From Dyadobacter linearis (GTDB lineage Bacteria; Bacteroidota; Bacteroidia; Cytophagales; Spirosomataceae), in the NCBI RefSeq assembly GCF_907165045.1, contig NZ_CAJRAU010000005.1, positions 434,001 through 498,000 on the forward strand: a DNA stretch of 64,000 bases, read 5' to 3'. Of this stretch, positions 1-9,728 are shown in pieces. The translations under genes and the position numbers were made by a program. Positions within the stretch are counted from its first letter, which is position 1. Each line of letters starts with the position of its first letter. The notes beneath the pieces were generated by a model. That model was not told the origin of the DNA. It did no database searches and saw nothing but the letters and a program-made list of their open reading frames with translations.

Positions 1-1410
1 CAATTACTGAACCGGGGGAAGATAAAAAATCTGATCATCGGTGACTATCGAATGCAAACCGGCCAGGGAATGGTGATGGGCGCCGTTTTTTCATTAGGTA
101 AAGGTTCGGAAGTAATTAAAACAGCCTATCGCAGCACATTGGGATTCAAACCTTACACTTCTTCCGGGGAAGCCGACTTCTTTCGCGGTGCTGCATTGAC
201 ACTCAGAATTGGCAAGAAAACGGATTTTTCAATGATGTATTCAAAAGTAAAAAGGGACGCGACGCTGGATATGGGCGCTGAAGGAAAAATATTCGCGACT
301 TCGCTACCCCTTACCGGCTACCACCGCACACTTACTGAAAATGAGAAACATAACAACTTTTCGGAACAAAATGCGGGCGTACATTTTCTGCATCAGTTCC
401 CATCCGAAAAAGGGCAGGTCGGGATCACGGCGCTGCATACTTACTACGAAGCCCCGATCCGGAAAAGGGGTGCGCTGTATAATGAATTTGAATTCTCAGG
501 AAAACAAAATCTGATCGCTGGCATTCACGGCGATTACCGCTGGCACAACTATCACTTTTTTGGAGAAGGCGCATTATCCGGCGGAAAAGGTACCGGTATT
601 ACAGCTGGCGGTATCGGGAGTTTTGGCAGGAAATGGGACGCCACCTTTCTTTTTCGACATTATGCAAAGAATTTCCATACATTCTATGGTAACCCGATCA
701 GTGAAGCAACCCGGCCGTCGAACGAAAGTGCGGTTTATGGCGGGTTACGGTTTATGCCCGGAAAGCGCTGGCAGCTGAGCGGGTATTTCGACCGGTTTTG
801 GTTCCCCGGGCTGCGTTACCAGGTGGATGCACCTTCGAAAGGATTTGACTATTATCTGCATTTTTTATTCAAACCCAATAAGCGGCTGAATGTGTACGGG
901 TTAATGCACGAAAAGCAGAAACAAAAGAATGATCCTGAAAATAAAGAGCAGCAGAATCGCCTCATAACTTCGGTTCGTCGCACTGCGATGCTTAATTTTG
1001 AATATGAAGTACCTCTGCGCTATGCGATTCGCACGCGGTGCCAGGTGGGCGATTCAGGTGAAAAACACGCCGCCCGGTCGAAAGGGATAACAATTTTGCA
1101 AGATCTCACCTGGCATTTTCCCAAGATCGAACTCAGCACCCGGTTTGCCTGGTTTAATACCGACGATTACGACAGCCGCCAGTACGTTTACGAAAAGGAT
1201 ATGCTTTACGCATTCTCAATTCCAGCTTACTACGACAATGGTACGCGGCATTATCTGATGCTGAGATACAACGTTTTCAGGAATATGAAAATATGGGCGC
1301 GCTGGTCGCAAACGCGGTACAAGGATTTGCAAAAGATCAGCTCGGGACTGAATGAGATCAAAGGAAATAAACGCAGCGAGCTCAAAATGCAGGTGATTTA
1401 CCAGCTTTAA
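1..1410 (+). CDS. Helix-hairpin-helix family outer-membrane-type protein, C-terminal part
   Basis: The reading frame is open from the first base, so the gene starts outside the window; about 469 residues are visible. The first visible segment (GDYRMQTGQGMVMG, then a PYTSSGE stretch) resembles the Bacteroidota proteins that carry N-terminal helix-hairpin-helix motifs followed by a large beta-rich, barrel-like region. The rest alternates aromatic and charged residues as in outer-membrane strands and ends in a hydrophobic residue. The DNA-binding-type motif itself is not visible, so the family call rests on the C-terminal part. An internal ATG at 52 is not the true start. Function is unknown. 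Confidence 0.65.
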   Translation, partial: QLLNRGKIKNLIIGDYRMQTGQGMVMGAVFSLGKGSEVIKTAYRSTLGFKPYTSSGEADFFRGAALTLRIGKKTDFSMMYSKVKRDATLDMGAEGKIFATSLPLTGYHRTLTENEKHNNFSEQNAGVHFLHQFPSEKGQVGITALHTYYEAPIRKRGALYNEFEFSGKQNLIAGIHGDYRWHNYHFFGEGALSGGKGTGITAGGIGSFGRKWDATFLFRHYAKNFHTFYGNPISEATRPSNESAVYGGLRFMPGKRWQLSGYFDRFWFPGLRYQVDAPSKGFDYYLHFLFKPNKRLNVYGLMHEKQKQKNDPENKEQQNRLITSVRRTAMLNFEYEVPLRYAIRTRCQVGDSGEKHAARSKGITILQDLTWHFPKIELSTRFAWFNTDDYDSRQYVYEKDMLYAFSIPAYYDNGTRHYLMLRYNVFRNMKIWARWSQTRYKDLQKISSGLNEIKGNKRSELKMQVIYQL

Positions 1411-1451
1411 AACTATACATATTGAACACAACAACATTGAAAGAACAGGAA

Positions 1452-3608
1452 ATGGCCCTCGATAAAAAAGAAGCATTAAAGAAGTTTTTCGGTTACGACA
1501 GTTTCAGGGAACACCAGGCGGAAATCATCGACACCGTTTTGGCCGATAATGATTGTTTTGTACTAATGCCGACAGGCGGCGGTAAATCGATCTGTTTTCA
1601 GATTCCCGCAATCCTGAGAGACGGGCTTACGGTCGTAATTTCTCCTCTGATCGCGTTGATGAAAGACCAGGTCGAGGCGCTGCTGGGCAATGGGGTTTCA
1701 GCGGCTTATCTGAACTCGACATTATCATCCGCCGAGCAGGACCGGATCATGTGGCGCGCGAAAACGGGCGACCTCAAATTGCTATATATTGCTCCCGAGC
1801 GGCTTTTTTCCGGAAATACATTCGAGTTTTTAAAAGAATGGAACGTCGGACTTTTTGCAATCGACGAGTCGCATTGCATTTCTTCGTGGGGCCACGATTT
1901 CCGGCCGGAATACAGGCAGCTGAGTTCATTAAAGATCCGTTTTCCGCAAGTCCCGGTGATCGCATTAACCGCGACGGCAGACAGGGTTACCCGCCGGGAT
2001 ATCCTCAAACAATTACGCATTGAAACCGCACAGACCTTTTTAACCAGCTTCGACCGGCCTAACCTGAGCCTGAACGTATTGCCAGGCCGAAAGCGCATTC
2101 AGCAAATACAGGACTTTATATCCAGGCGGCAGAATCAGGCGGGGATTATCTACTGTCTCAGCAGAAAAAGTACAGAAACGGTAGCGGCCAGTTTGAAAAA
2201 AGCCGGCTTAAAAGCGGAACATTATCACGCTGGTTTACCGGCCGAGCAACGCTCCCGAGTGCAGGAGGCATTTCTACGAGACGATCTTCAAGTAATTGTC
2301 GCAACGATCGCATTTGGAATGGGGATCGATAAATCGAATGTGCGCTGGGTGATCCACTACAATCTGCCTTCCAATGTGGAAAGTTTTTACCAGGAAATAG
2401 GCCGGGCGGGGCGCGACGGGCTGGCGGCGGATACTGTGCTGTTTTACAGTTACATGGATATTATGACCCGACAGGATATGATCAATAATTCGGATCAGTC
2501 GGAAGAACAGAAGGAGCTGTTGCATGCGAAGCTGAACCGGATGAAACAATATGCGGAAACGGACATTTGCCGGCGGCGGGTATTGTTGAATTATTTCAAT
2601 GATGCATTCGACAAAGATTGCGGGAATTGTGATGTGTGTAAAAATCCGAGAAGCCGTTTTGATGCCACGGTAATCGCGCAAAAAGCACTGTCGGGCATTG
2701 CCAGGACCGATCAGAAAGTAGCAATGGGGATGCTCATCGATATTTTGAGGGGTAGTAAAAACAGGAATGTGTTGCAGCACGGCTACGAACGGCTGCCGAC
2801 TTTCGGCGTGGGCGGCGAGCTGAAAGGTGAAGAATGGACCGAATATATCGGGCAGCTTCTCAATTCGGGCGCCATGGATATTGCCTACGACGAAGCACAC
2901 GCTTTCAAGCTGAATGCAGTGAGCCGGCAGATATTGAAAGGCGAACGAAAAGTGGAGCTCGTCAAATTTATTCCTTTGAACGAAAGAAAAGCGAAGGAAG
3001 AAGAGCTGGCCCCTCGCGAAAAACCAAAGAAAGAAGTTGTACGCGACGCTTTGTTTGATCGTCTGCGCACATTACGCAAGCAACTTGCCGACGCGCTCGG
3101 TGTACCCCCTTACGTCGTTTTCAGCGATGCCACTATTTCGGAAATGGCGCAGAAAAAGCCCGTTTCCGAAATGCAGATGAAATCGATTTCTGGCGTGGGC
3201 GCTGAGAAGTTCAGGCGTTACGGAGAGACTTTTATCAATGAGATACTGGATTTTGCGCGGGAAAACTTCAAACCGGGGACGAAGGCGGTTGCGGGAATGA
3301 CATTTATCGAAACGCTTACCCTATACAAATCCGGCGCTACCATACAGTCGATCGCCGAGCAGCGGAACCTTAGTACCACGACCATTATATCCCATTTGCT
3401 TAGGCTGAAAGAAGAAGGAAATGAAATCGACCTGCCATCCCTTATTGACAAGCGCGCGTACGACACGATCATTGCGGCCGCGGAGGAAATGCAGGTTCGG
3501 CAAAACGATCCGTTAAAACCACTTTTTGAGTTGCTAAATGAGCGATTTGACTACGGCCAGATCCGGCTCGCATTAGTAATATGGGGTGAAAAAAATGGGT
3601 TTTCTTAA
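1452..3608 (+). CDS. recQ: ATP-dependent DNA helicase RecQ
   Basis: A 718-residue 3'-5' DNA helicase of recombination and replication-fork repair, cytosolic. Visible are motif 0 (F18-R-x-x-Q22), Walker A (PTGGGKS, K45), a DESH form of the DEAH box at 138-141, the GRAGRDG motif VI, the four-cysteine RecQ zinc region (CRRR...CGNCDVC), a winged-helix region, an HRDC domain at roughly 530-605 and a C-terminal helix-turn-helix-like tail. This full RecQ layout makes the call firm. The frame is open back to a TTG at 1422, but ATG at 1452 starts directly before the helicase core. The gene lies 41 bp behind the upstream gene, on the same strand. Confidence 0.96.
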   Translation: MALDKKEALKKFFGYDSFREHQAEIIDTVLADNDCFVLMPTGGGKSICFQIPAILRDGLTVVISPLIALMKDQVEALLGNGVSAAYLNSTLSSAEQDRIMWRAKTGDLKLLYIAPERLFSGNTFEFLKEWNVGLFAIDESHCISSWGHDFRPEYRQLSSLKIRFPQVPVIALTATADRVTRRDILKQLRIETAQTFLTSFDRPNLSLNVLPGRKRIQQIQDFISRRQNQAGIIYCLSRKSTETVAASLKKAGLKAEHYHAGLPAEQRSRVQEAFLRDDLQVIVATIAFGMGIDKSNVRWVIHYNLPSNVESFYQEIGRAGRDGLAADTVLFYSYMDIMTRQDMINNSDQSEEQKELLHAKLNRMKQYAETDICRRRVLLNYFNDAFDKDCGNCDVCKNPRSRFDATVIAQKALSGIARTDQKVAMGMLIDILRGSKNRNVLQHGYERLPTFGVGGELKGEEWTEYIGQLLNSGAMDIAYDEAHAFKLNAVSRQILKGERKVELVKFIPLNERKAKEEELAPREKPKKEVVRDALFDRLRTLRKQLADALGVPPYVVFSDATISEMAQKKPVSEMQMKSISGVGAEKFRRYGETFINEILDFARENFKPGTKAVAGMTFIETLTLYKSGATIQSIAEQRNLSTTTIISHLLRLKEEGNEIDLPSLIDKRAYDTIIAAAEEMQVRQNDPLKPLFELLNERFDYGQIRLALVIWGEKNGFS

Positions 3609-3765
3609 CAGTGAGCAGAATAGGACATAACTCATATTGGCTCTTTGAAAATCCACTTAGAAAAATTTATTTCAAATATTTTTTCGATTACAACCTTTTG
3701 GCTCAAAAATTGCTCTTTCAAGCGTATATGGCTCTTTTTCCAGATCCCAGATATTACGCATAACT
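3609..3765. other. Intergenic AT-rich stretch with repeated GGCTCTTT
   Basis: AT-rich spacer between recQ and a small gene. The word GGCTCTTT occurs at about 3640 and 3729, with the related GCTCTTT near 3710. No clear promoter or terminator is seen. An 80-residue frame across it (3645-3887) overlaps the next gene and looks non-coding. Confidence 0.35.
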
Positions 3766-4077
3766 ATGAAAAATCAACGTATCCTAATCATTGCCTCTAT
3801 TTTATTGATCCTTTGCGTTTTCGAGAAGCAGGCACGTTACAAAGCAGTACGGGGTGTAACTGTGGAAAAAATGTACAGTATTCCTGAAAGGAGTGAGTTA
3901 GATGTCCCAGTATATACTCAAAACGAGCCAAATGTATCTGGCGAAAATAAATCTTTATACGATCCTGCACAGCTGCTTGAACTCGTTTCCAGCGATACCA
4001 CTTATAATAATGGTTTTAAACTGACCGACGAAAGATCACTTGACATTTCATCGGCCAATACACTTTCCAGTTACTAA
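3766..4077 (+). CDS. Small membrane-anchored or secreted protein of unknown function
   Basis: A 103-residue protein I do not recognise. It begins with a short basic stretch and one strong hydrophobic segment (about residues 6-19), consistent with a signal peptide or membrane anchor. The rest is polar and rich in Ser, Glu and Asp, with no cysteine motif beyond a Cys inside the hydrophobic part. It converges with the SNF2-type gene, five bases away. It may be lineage-specific. The coding call rests on the ATG, the signal-like N-terminus and the fit between its neighbours. Confidence 0.5.
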   Translation: MKNQRILIIASILLILCVFEKQARYKAVRGVTVEKMYSIPERSELDVPVYTQNEPNVSGENKSLYDPAQLLELVSSDTTYNNGFKLTDERSLDISSANTLSSY

Positions 4078-4082
4078 TATTC

Positions 4083-7000
4083 TTAACTGAAAAGCCCCAT
4101 AATATCTTCCTGGCTTAGCTTCTTGATAAAGCCGGATTCGCCCCCCACCAGATCTTCCGCGAGGTCCTGCTTTCTCTGCTGAAGCAACAGGATTTTTTCC
4201 TCAATCGTATCCTTGCAAATCATCTTATAAGCGAACACCTTCCGCGTTTGTCCGATACGGTGGGTTCTGTCAATTGCCTGCCGCTCGACAGCCGGGTTCC
4301 ACCAGGGATCAACGAGGTATACGTAGTCGGCCTCCGTTAGGTTCAGACCAACGCCGCCAGCTTTCAAACTCATCAAAAATACCCGGCAAGTCTGGTCGCT
4401 TTGAAAACGGTTAACCCTTCCTGCGCGGTCCACCGTCTGCCCGTCGAGGTACTCGTACGGAATTTTCACTTTTTCGAGATGCTGGCGTATCAGATCGAGC
4501 ATTCCGAGGAACTGACTAAATATTAATATCTTGTGATTCGACGCATTCTCCTCGATCTCCCTCGTGATCTCTTCCAGCTTCGCGGATTCATTTCCAAAAT
4601 CTTCGTCGCCTGACAGGATAGAAGGAGAATCACAGATTTGTCTGAGCTTTAATAATGCTTCCAAAATCAGGAAACTGCTTTTGTTCAAACCCTCCGTTGC
4701 CAGTTTTTCGGCGATTTCCTGCCGGTATCTTTCCCTGAAAATCTCGTAAACCTTCCGCTGCTTCTGGCCCATTTCGCAGAACAGAATAGTTTCCGTTTTG
4801 TCGGGAAGATCGGTTGCTACCTCCTCTTTTGTTCTTTTCAACATAAAAGGATACACCAGCTTGCGCAGCTCAGCGGCTTTTTCCTTATCCTGATATTTAT
4901 CGATCGGTGTCGCATATTCACTTCTGAAAAAGTCGGCGTGACCGAGCATTCCCGGATTCAGAAATTCGAATTGTGAATACAAATCAAAAGTATTGTTCTC
5001 AACCGGGGTACCTGTCATCGTAAGCCGGTTCTTGGCACGAAGCAGGCGGGATGCTTTTGAAGTGAGCGAGTCCGGATTTTTAATAGCCTGCGCTTCATCA
5101 AGAACGATGTAATTAAAATCGAACTTCCTGAGAAGCTCTACGTCACTCCGCATGGTACCGTAAGTAGTGAGGATAATGTCGTATTCCTGAAAAAAGTCGA
5201 TCTCTTTTTTCCTCGCCATTCCCCGGTGTACATACAATTTCAGGTCGGGCGTAAATTTCTCTGCCTCTGCCTGCCAGTTGAATATCAGTGTAGTAGGAAC
5301 TACGACAAGATTCGTATTAGCTGGATTCAAGTTTTTCTGTTGTTGAAGAAAGGTCAGCATCTGCAACGTTTTCCCCAGCCCCATATCGTCGGCCAAACAA
5401 CCTCCCCAACCGAATTCATCGAGGAAATGGATCCATTTATAACCCTCTTCCTGGTATTGGCGAAGTGTTGCCTGAATGTTCCCCGGAAGCGGTACATTTG
5501 GTATTTCCTTGAAGTTCAGCAGCTTCTCTTTCTTTTCCTGTAATTCCCTGAAAACCTCTTCATTATCCACCTCCGAGATCATTTCATCGATCAGCGAAAA
5601 GTGTATTTTGGATAAATGGATCTGGTCATTATCGACCCGGCCAAACTGCATGATCGGTTCCAGCTTAGCAATCCATTCTTCCGGCAGCATACCCAGCGAT
5701 CCGTCGCTTAGCTGCACATAATTTTGTTTCTTCAAAAAGGCTTTTTTCACCTCGGCAAGCGATACTTTCTGATCGCCGAATGTGATTTCAATGGTCATAT
5801 CAAACCAGTCGATACCCGAAGAAGCTTTCACTTTCACGGAGCCACGGTTTGGATTGAAACGCATTTTTTTAAGATCATTGAAGCCCAATACATCGTATTG
5901 CTTCTTTTTGGCACCTTCCACAAACTTGAAGAGCCAACCGTCTTTCATTACCTGATCGAACGGAATGTAGAAAAATGGCTGACCAGTTTGTTGTTCAAAT
6001 GAAGGATGCAGGGATTTCAGCCACTGCCAAACCGCATTTTCTCCCAGCAGATCCCTTTCCAGCATTGTAATCTCATTGTCTCTGAAACTGCTGCTGGTGC
6101 GGCGCTGGTCATGGAAATATTCGGTAGTGCCCGTCTCGTTTTCGTAAACGTAGGCAGGGACGATCAGCAAATTCGCATCATCCTCCCGGAGATAGAGATT
6201 CGGCTTTTTAAGTGTGAGCGGGTGCGTGGTTACCTGGTGGCGGGTTTGAAAAATAACATCAAACTGCTCGGTCACAGGAATAATCCAGTCCGAAAGAAAG
6301 GTATCTGCAAATTCCTTTTTAACCCTGATCTTAAATCCGTTCTGGCTCAGATAAACGACCATTTCGGCCTCATTTACACCGGCCCAGCGAAATAGCGTTT
6401 TCTCATTGTGTAGCCCGAGCCAGAAGCTGTCCAGCGACATCACCTTTTGAAGTTCGATCGGAACGCCGGGTTTTAATTCGATATATGGATTAAGGGTAAT
6501 AAATTCTTTGTCCTCAGTCAGAACAAAAAAGAGTTTGACCGGGTCGCGGTGAAGTTCGAGCTGGGTTAGCTGGTTGTTACTGGTCACGTAATCGCCGTCT
6601 GCCAGGTAAACCCGCTCAGAATCAAGGTCATTGAATACCCGGTTGATCTGTTTTCCTACATAAGTCCGCGCCTCAATCCGCTGGTTGTTACTTACATCGT
6701 CGAAATGCAGGTAAGCATTGTAAGCCCAGCCCTGCTTGCGGATGAATTTTTGCAAACCTTCCTCCCAATGCTTTGCAAGTCTTACCAGACGCGCATCGGC
6801 TTCGGTCAGTACCGGTATTTCGTCGGCCGCATAATAGTGGCTGGATCCGCCGGCTATATTGCGGATGCTCGTGAGCTTCTCGGATTTAGTACTGTATTTG
6901 ACAGAAAAAACACCGAACCCAACGTCCAGCAGATGATTTCTTCCTTTTGACCAAAAAACAAAAATAGAAACCCTGTCCTCTTCGTCCTGCGCGTTTTCCG

Positions 7001-7859
7001 CATTGGCTACTGTAAATGACAGGCTTTGCTGCGGGATAATCCGCTCCTTCAAAGCTTTCCAATTCTGGTATGAGCCGATTTTCTGGATCGCCGGATCGAG
7101 TTTGATCAGCTGTAAGCCCCCGTCTTCATCCAACCGGAAATCAAATTTATCTTTAAACTGATCTTGTAGTGAATATCCGTATTCTGCGAGCAGGCTGTTC
7201 TTTTCAGCTGTCAGGTCGCGCATTACGTCAAATGCTTTCTCTCCCAGCTCTTCCCGCAATTTGAGCAAGCCGGCAAGCTTATGTTCGCATAGCGGCACCC
7301 AAAGTTTTTGTCCGCAGGTACAGGAAGTATGAATCTGCCTGGTATTTGGTACCCTGCTAAATTTTGTATGGTAAATAGTTTCCTGATCGGTAACTGCGCA
7401 TTCCGCCTCTCCTTCCCGTGCAGCCGTAATTTCGACTTCCTTAATAGCCTCTTTATTGCGCCAGGTATCATCTAAAACCAGGCTGCGAAGCTGGAATTCA
7501 CGAAGCTCGGCCAGCTCGATCACCGAGTCGGCCATGTCGTAAGTTACCTGCTTGATCGTCGGCATTTTGTCGAGGATATACAGGATAGCCGCGACCCTGT
7601 GTTTACAGAGCCCCGCTTTGTCAGGACAAGTACATTCGGTGATGATCTGGGGAGTAAGAAAATCCCGGATATTGATCTGATAGAAGTGGATCGAATAGTC
7701 GCTTTTGACCTTAAACTCCGCATTCCCGGGACCATTATATTCCAGCTTTGATACTTTTAAGCCGCCACTGCTATAAATGGAACGCCCTCTTGACAATACG
7801 TCCTTCTCTGTTCGCTTTAACAAGAAGTTAGATAATTTCTCCTTCTTTTCGTTTTCCAT
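4083..7859 (-). CDS. SNF2/Rad54-family ATPase with two SWIM zinc fingers
   Basis: A 1258-residue Swi2/Snf2-type DNA translocase. Two SWIM zinc fingers of the form CxC...CxH are present at C76/C78/C85/H87 and C180/C182/C191/H193. A long middle region of unknown fold follows. The ATPase comes last: DDMGLGKT with the P-loop lysine near 830, DEAQ near 920, TMTGTPVENN, and the C-terminal helicase half ending in DPWWNPAVERQAIDRTHRIGQ-type motif VI. Members of this family remodel protein-DNA complexes; the substrate here is unknown. A promoter-like site lies just upstream. The very long middle region and paired SWIM fingers are notable. Confidence 0.9.
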   Translation of the reverse strand: MENEKKEKLSNFLLKRTEKDVLSRGRSIYSSGGLKVSKLEYNGPGNAEFKVKSDYSIHFYQINIRDFLTPQIITECTCPDKAGLCKHRVAAILYILDKMPTIKQVTYDMADSVIELAELREFQLRSLVLDDTWRNKEAIKEVEITAAREGEAECAVTDQETIYHTKFSRVPNTRQIHTSCTCGQKLWVPLCEHKLAGLLKLREELGEKAFDVMRDLTAEKNSLLAEYGYSLQDQFKDKFDFRLDEDGGLQLIKLDPAIQKIGSYQNWKALKERIIPQQSLSFTVANAENAQDEEDRVSIFVFWSKGRNHLLDVGFGVFSVKYSTKSEKLTSIRNIAGGSSHYYAADEIPVLTEADARLVRLAKHWEEGLQKFIRKQGWAYNAYLHFDDVSNNQRIEARTYVGKQINRVFNDLDSERVYLADGDYVTSNNQLTQLELHRDPVKLFFVLTEDKEFITLNPYIELKPGVPIELQKVMSLDSFWLGLHNEKTLFRWAGVNEAEMVVYLSQNGFKIRVKKEFADTFLSDWIIPVTEQFDVIFQTRHQVTTHPLTLKKPNLYLREDDANLLIVPAYVYENETGTTEYFHDQRRTSSSFRDNEITMLERDLLGENAVWQWLKSLHPSFEQQTGQPFFYIPFDQVMKDGWLFKFVEGAKKKQYDVLGFNDLKKMRFNPNRGSVKVKASSGIDWFDMTIEITFGDQKVSLAEVKKAFLKKQNYVQLSDGSLGMLPEEWIAKLEPIMQFGRVDNDQIHLSKIHFSLIDEMISEVDNEEVFRELQEKKEKLLNFKEIPNVPLPGNIQATLRQYQEEGYKWIHFLDEFGWGGCLADDMGLGKTLQMLTFLQQQKNLNPANTNLVVVPTTLIFNWQAEAEKFTPDLKLYVHRGMARKKEIDFFQEYDIILTTYGTMRSDVELLRKFDFNYIVLDEAQAIKNPDSLTSKASRLLRAKNRLTMTGTPVENNTFDLYSQFEFLNPGMLGHADFFRSEYATPIDKYQDKEKAAELRKLVYPFMLKRTKEEVATDLPDKTETILFCEMGQKQRKVYEIFRERYRQEIAEKLATEGLNKSSFLILEALLKLRQICDSPSILSGDEDFGNESAKLEEITREIEENASNHKILIFSQFLGMLDLIRQHLEKVKIPYEYLDGQTVDRAGRVNRFQSDQTCRVFLMSLKAGGVGLNLTEADYVYLVDPWWNPAVERQAIDRTHRIGQTRKVFAYKMICKDTIEEKILLLQQRKQDLAEDLVGGESGFIKKLSQEDIMGLFS

Positions 7860-7882
7860 TTACCCGCTACCTTGTGAAAACG

Positions 7883-7914
7883 CAAAAGTACGGGATGTTT
7901 AGGTTTTATAGAAA
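7883..7914 (-). promoter_or_regulatory. Bacteroidota-type promoter for the SNF2 gene
   Basis: On the minus strand, TTTC, a 20-nt spacer and TACTTTTG match the Bacteroidota consensus TTTG-N19-TAnnTTTG with one mismatch in the upstream box. It sits about 24 bp before the ATG. Confidence 0.5.
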
Positions 7915-7940
7915 TCGCGAAAGGAGATATCCCGCTAATT

Positions 7941-8384
7941 TCAGCTGGCGATATACGGCTGTCGTATTACACCAATGTGCGGGCGGGCGAGTTCGTCCCT
8001 ATAAAAGCTGGTGATCTGTTCGCCTACATTGGGATAGAGCAGGTTGTCTGACAGTGTATCGATTGGAAGCCATACGATCCGGAGTGCGGTTGTGTGTTCA
8101 GGATTTAATTTGGGTTCGCCCGAAGAAATAGTTGCTTCAAACACCATGTGCAGCGTTTCTTTCTTAACCTGCGGCCATATTACCTCGCCGCAGCAAACCA
8201 TTTCCCCTATGTTTGCCTCGATCTGAATTTCTTCTTCGAGCTCCCGGAACAGCGCCTCGGACAAACTTTCTCCCGGATCAGGATTGCCGCCGGGCAGACC
8301 GTATACTTCTGTCTGGCCGTAACAATAACAAAGTGTTAATATCGAGTTGTCCCGGATTATAATTGCGGATGGACGTACGTTCAT
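7941..8384 (-). CDS. Nudix hydrolase
   Basis: A 147-residue Nudix-fold pyrophosphohydrolase; such enzymes cleave nucleoside diphosphates linked to another group. The Nudix box runs from G33: G-x5-E39-x7-R47-E48-L-x-E51-E52, with the usual late glycine replaced by Q54. The frame extends upstream to 8465 with no further family similarity and would overlap gmhA, so the ATG at 8384 is preferred. The substrate cannot be read from the sequence. It lies 55 bp downstream of gmhA on the same strand and may be co-transcribed. Confidence 0.85.
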   Translation of the reverse strand: MNVRPSAIIIRDNSILTLCYCYGQTEVYGLPGGNPDPGESLSEALFRELEEEIQIEANIGEMVCCGEVIWPQVKKETLHMVFEATISSGEPKLNPEHTTALRIVWLPIDTLSDNLLYPNVGEQITSFYRDELARPHIGVIRQPYIAS

Positions 8385-8439
8385 GCAGGAATAGGGGTCA
8401 GTAACGGAGTGATTTAATATAGTGTTGGTGGAAATTTTG

Positions 8440-9024
8440 TTAATCCTGCAAAACCATTTTCTCAATCAAAAGCATGAAAATGTGAATTACCTTAATATGT
8501 ATTTCCTGAATTCTGTCGGCGTAGCCAAAATGTGGGACTCTGATCTCCACGTCGGCGAGTCCGGCCAGTTTGCCACCATCTTTGCCTGACATAATGATTA
8601 CTTTCATTCCCTTCGCTCTCGCCGCTTCGGTTGCATTAATAATGTTAGTAGAATTTCCGCTCGTACTCAGTCCAAAAAGCACGTCGCCGGCTTGTCCCAA
8701 ACCTTCAATAAACCGTGAGAACACAAAATCGTACCCAAAATCATTACTTACGCAGCTCAAATGACTTACATCCGAAATAGCGATTGCTGGCAGTGAGCGG
8801 CGATTATCGCGGTACCTGCCGGTAAGTTCCTCGGCAAAATGCATGGCGTCACAATGTGAGCCGCCATTTCCGCAGGAGATTATTTTCCCATTTGCAAGAA
8901 TTGCGTCGGCCATTAAGCGGGCACCTTTTTCTATCTTTTCAATTTGTACCGGATCATTCAGAAACTGATCCAATACAGCCTGTGCTTCTTGCAATTCCTG
9001 ACTAATAATACTCTTATAATCCAT
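8440..9024 (-). CDS. gmhA: Phosphoheptose isomerase GmhA
   Basis: A 194-residue SIS-fold isomerase converting sedoheptulose 7-phosphate to D-glycero-heptose 7-phosphate, the first step to ADP-heptose for lipopolysaccharide core or other heptose glycans. The sequence is very close to the E. coli enzyme: [21 protein letters not shown] at 50-70 and [17 protein letters not shown] near the C-terminus. E66 and H181 align with the catalytic Glu65 and His180 of E. coli GmhA. It lies 14 bp downstream of mnmD on the same strand. Other heptose-pathway genes are not in the window. Confidence 0.95.
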   Translation of the reverse strand: MDYKSIISQELQEAQAVLDQFLNDPVQIEKIEKGARLMADAILANGKIISCGNGGSHCDAMHFAEELTGRYRDNRRSLPAIAISDVSHLSCVSNDFGYDFVFSRFIEGLGQAGDVLFGLSTSGNSTNIINATEAARAKGMKVIIMSGKDGGKLAGLADVEIRVPHFGYADRIQEIHIKVIHIFMLLIEKMVLQD

Positions 9025-9038
9025 TATAAATAAGATTG

Positions 9039-9695
9039 TTAAAGTTTGATGGCTTTCAAAACGTGCGTTTTCCGGCCTGGTCCTTTGTGTCTTTGTACTT
9101 CAAAACCGCCTGCCCGCAATGCGCGTTTCACAATTCCTTTGGAAGAATATGTTACCAATACGCCGCCTTGCCTTGTTTGGGCTGCTATTTGCGAAAATAT
9201 TTCGGCAGTCCATAACTCCGGCTGGGCTCGGGGATCAAAAGCGTCGTAAAAGATCACGTCAAATACCTCGTCGCTGCGGAAATCCTGCAACTGCGTGCTT
9301 TCTTTGGTTATTGTAAAAAAATCGGACAAATGTGTTGGCGCAGACCACGGGGCCTGGTGCAGCCGCATAAAGCCGCTCTCGCCGGTTTCCTGTTCGTAGT
9401 TGAGCAATTGCGCCTCGGTCTCGGAAACCGGATAAGCCTCTATCGTTGTGTAAAAAACAAATTTTTGCAGCCTGTCTGCCAGCTTCCACGCAAGGAAAGC
9501 ATTTAGACCGGTTCCGAAACCCATTTCAAAAACGTGTATAGGAACTGTGGAATCTTGCAGGATCGGAAGCAGGCCGAGGTTGATACAAATGTGCTCCGCT
9601 TCCATGAGGGCACCTTGCAAGGAATGGTACTGCTGGCCAAACTGTAAACTGTATAGAGAATGCGAACCGTCTTCAGTGACTAAAAGCCTTTCCAA
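9039..9695 (-). CDS. mnmD: tRNA mnm5s2U34 methyltransferase MnmD
   Basis: A 218-residue SAM-dependent methyltransferase that completes 5-methylaminomethyl-2-thiouridine at the tRNA wobble position. It is the stand-alone form of the MnmC methyltransferase domain. Supporting motifs are an N-terminal TxDGSHSL, the SAM-binding [27 protein letters not shown] and a C-terminal VTYSSKG...[11 protein letters not shown]. The length fits stand-alone MnmD; no FAD oxidoreductase domain is attached. It is the first gene of a likely mnmD-gmhA-Nudix transcript. Confidence 0.92.
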   Translation of the reverse strand: MERLLVTEDGSHSLYSLQFGQQYHSLQGALMEAEHICINLGLLPILQDSTVPIHVFEMGFGTGLNAFLAWKLADRLQKFVFYTTIEAYPVSETEAQLLNYEQETGESGFMRLHQAPWSAPTHLSDFFTITKESTQLQDFRSDEVFDVIFYDAFDPRAQPELWTAEIFSQIAAQTRQGGVLVTYSSKGIVKRALRAGGFEVQRHKGPGRKTHVLKAIKL

Positions 9696-9728
9696 ATAAG
9701 CCAGGTGTTTTGTTTGGCTTAAAAATAA

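Noticed and set aside
1860..1880. DESH instead of DEAH in RecQ as a defect
   Set aside because: DESH-type variants keep the catalytic Asp and Glu and the rest of the helicase is intact, so loss of activity is unlikely.
2274..2900. 208-codon open frame opposite recQ
   Set aside because: It is antisense to the conserved helicase and zinc regions of recQ and low in plausible structure.
3645..3887. 80-codon frame upstream of the small orphan gene
   Set aside because: It overlaps the better-supported gene at 3766-4077 and has no signal or domain.
8385..8465. N-terminal extension of the Nudix hydrolase
   Set aside because: It would overlap gmhA and shows no similarity to the family; the ATG at 8384 is sufficient.
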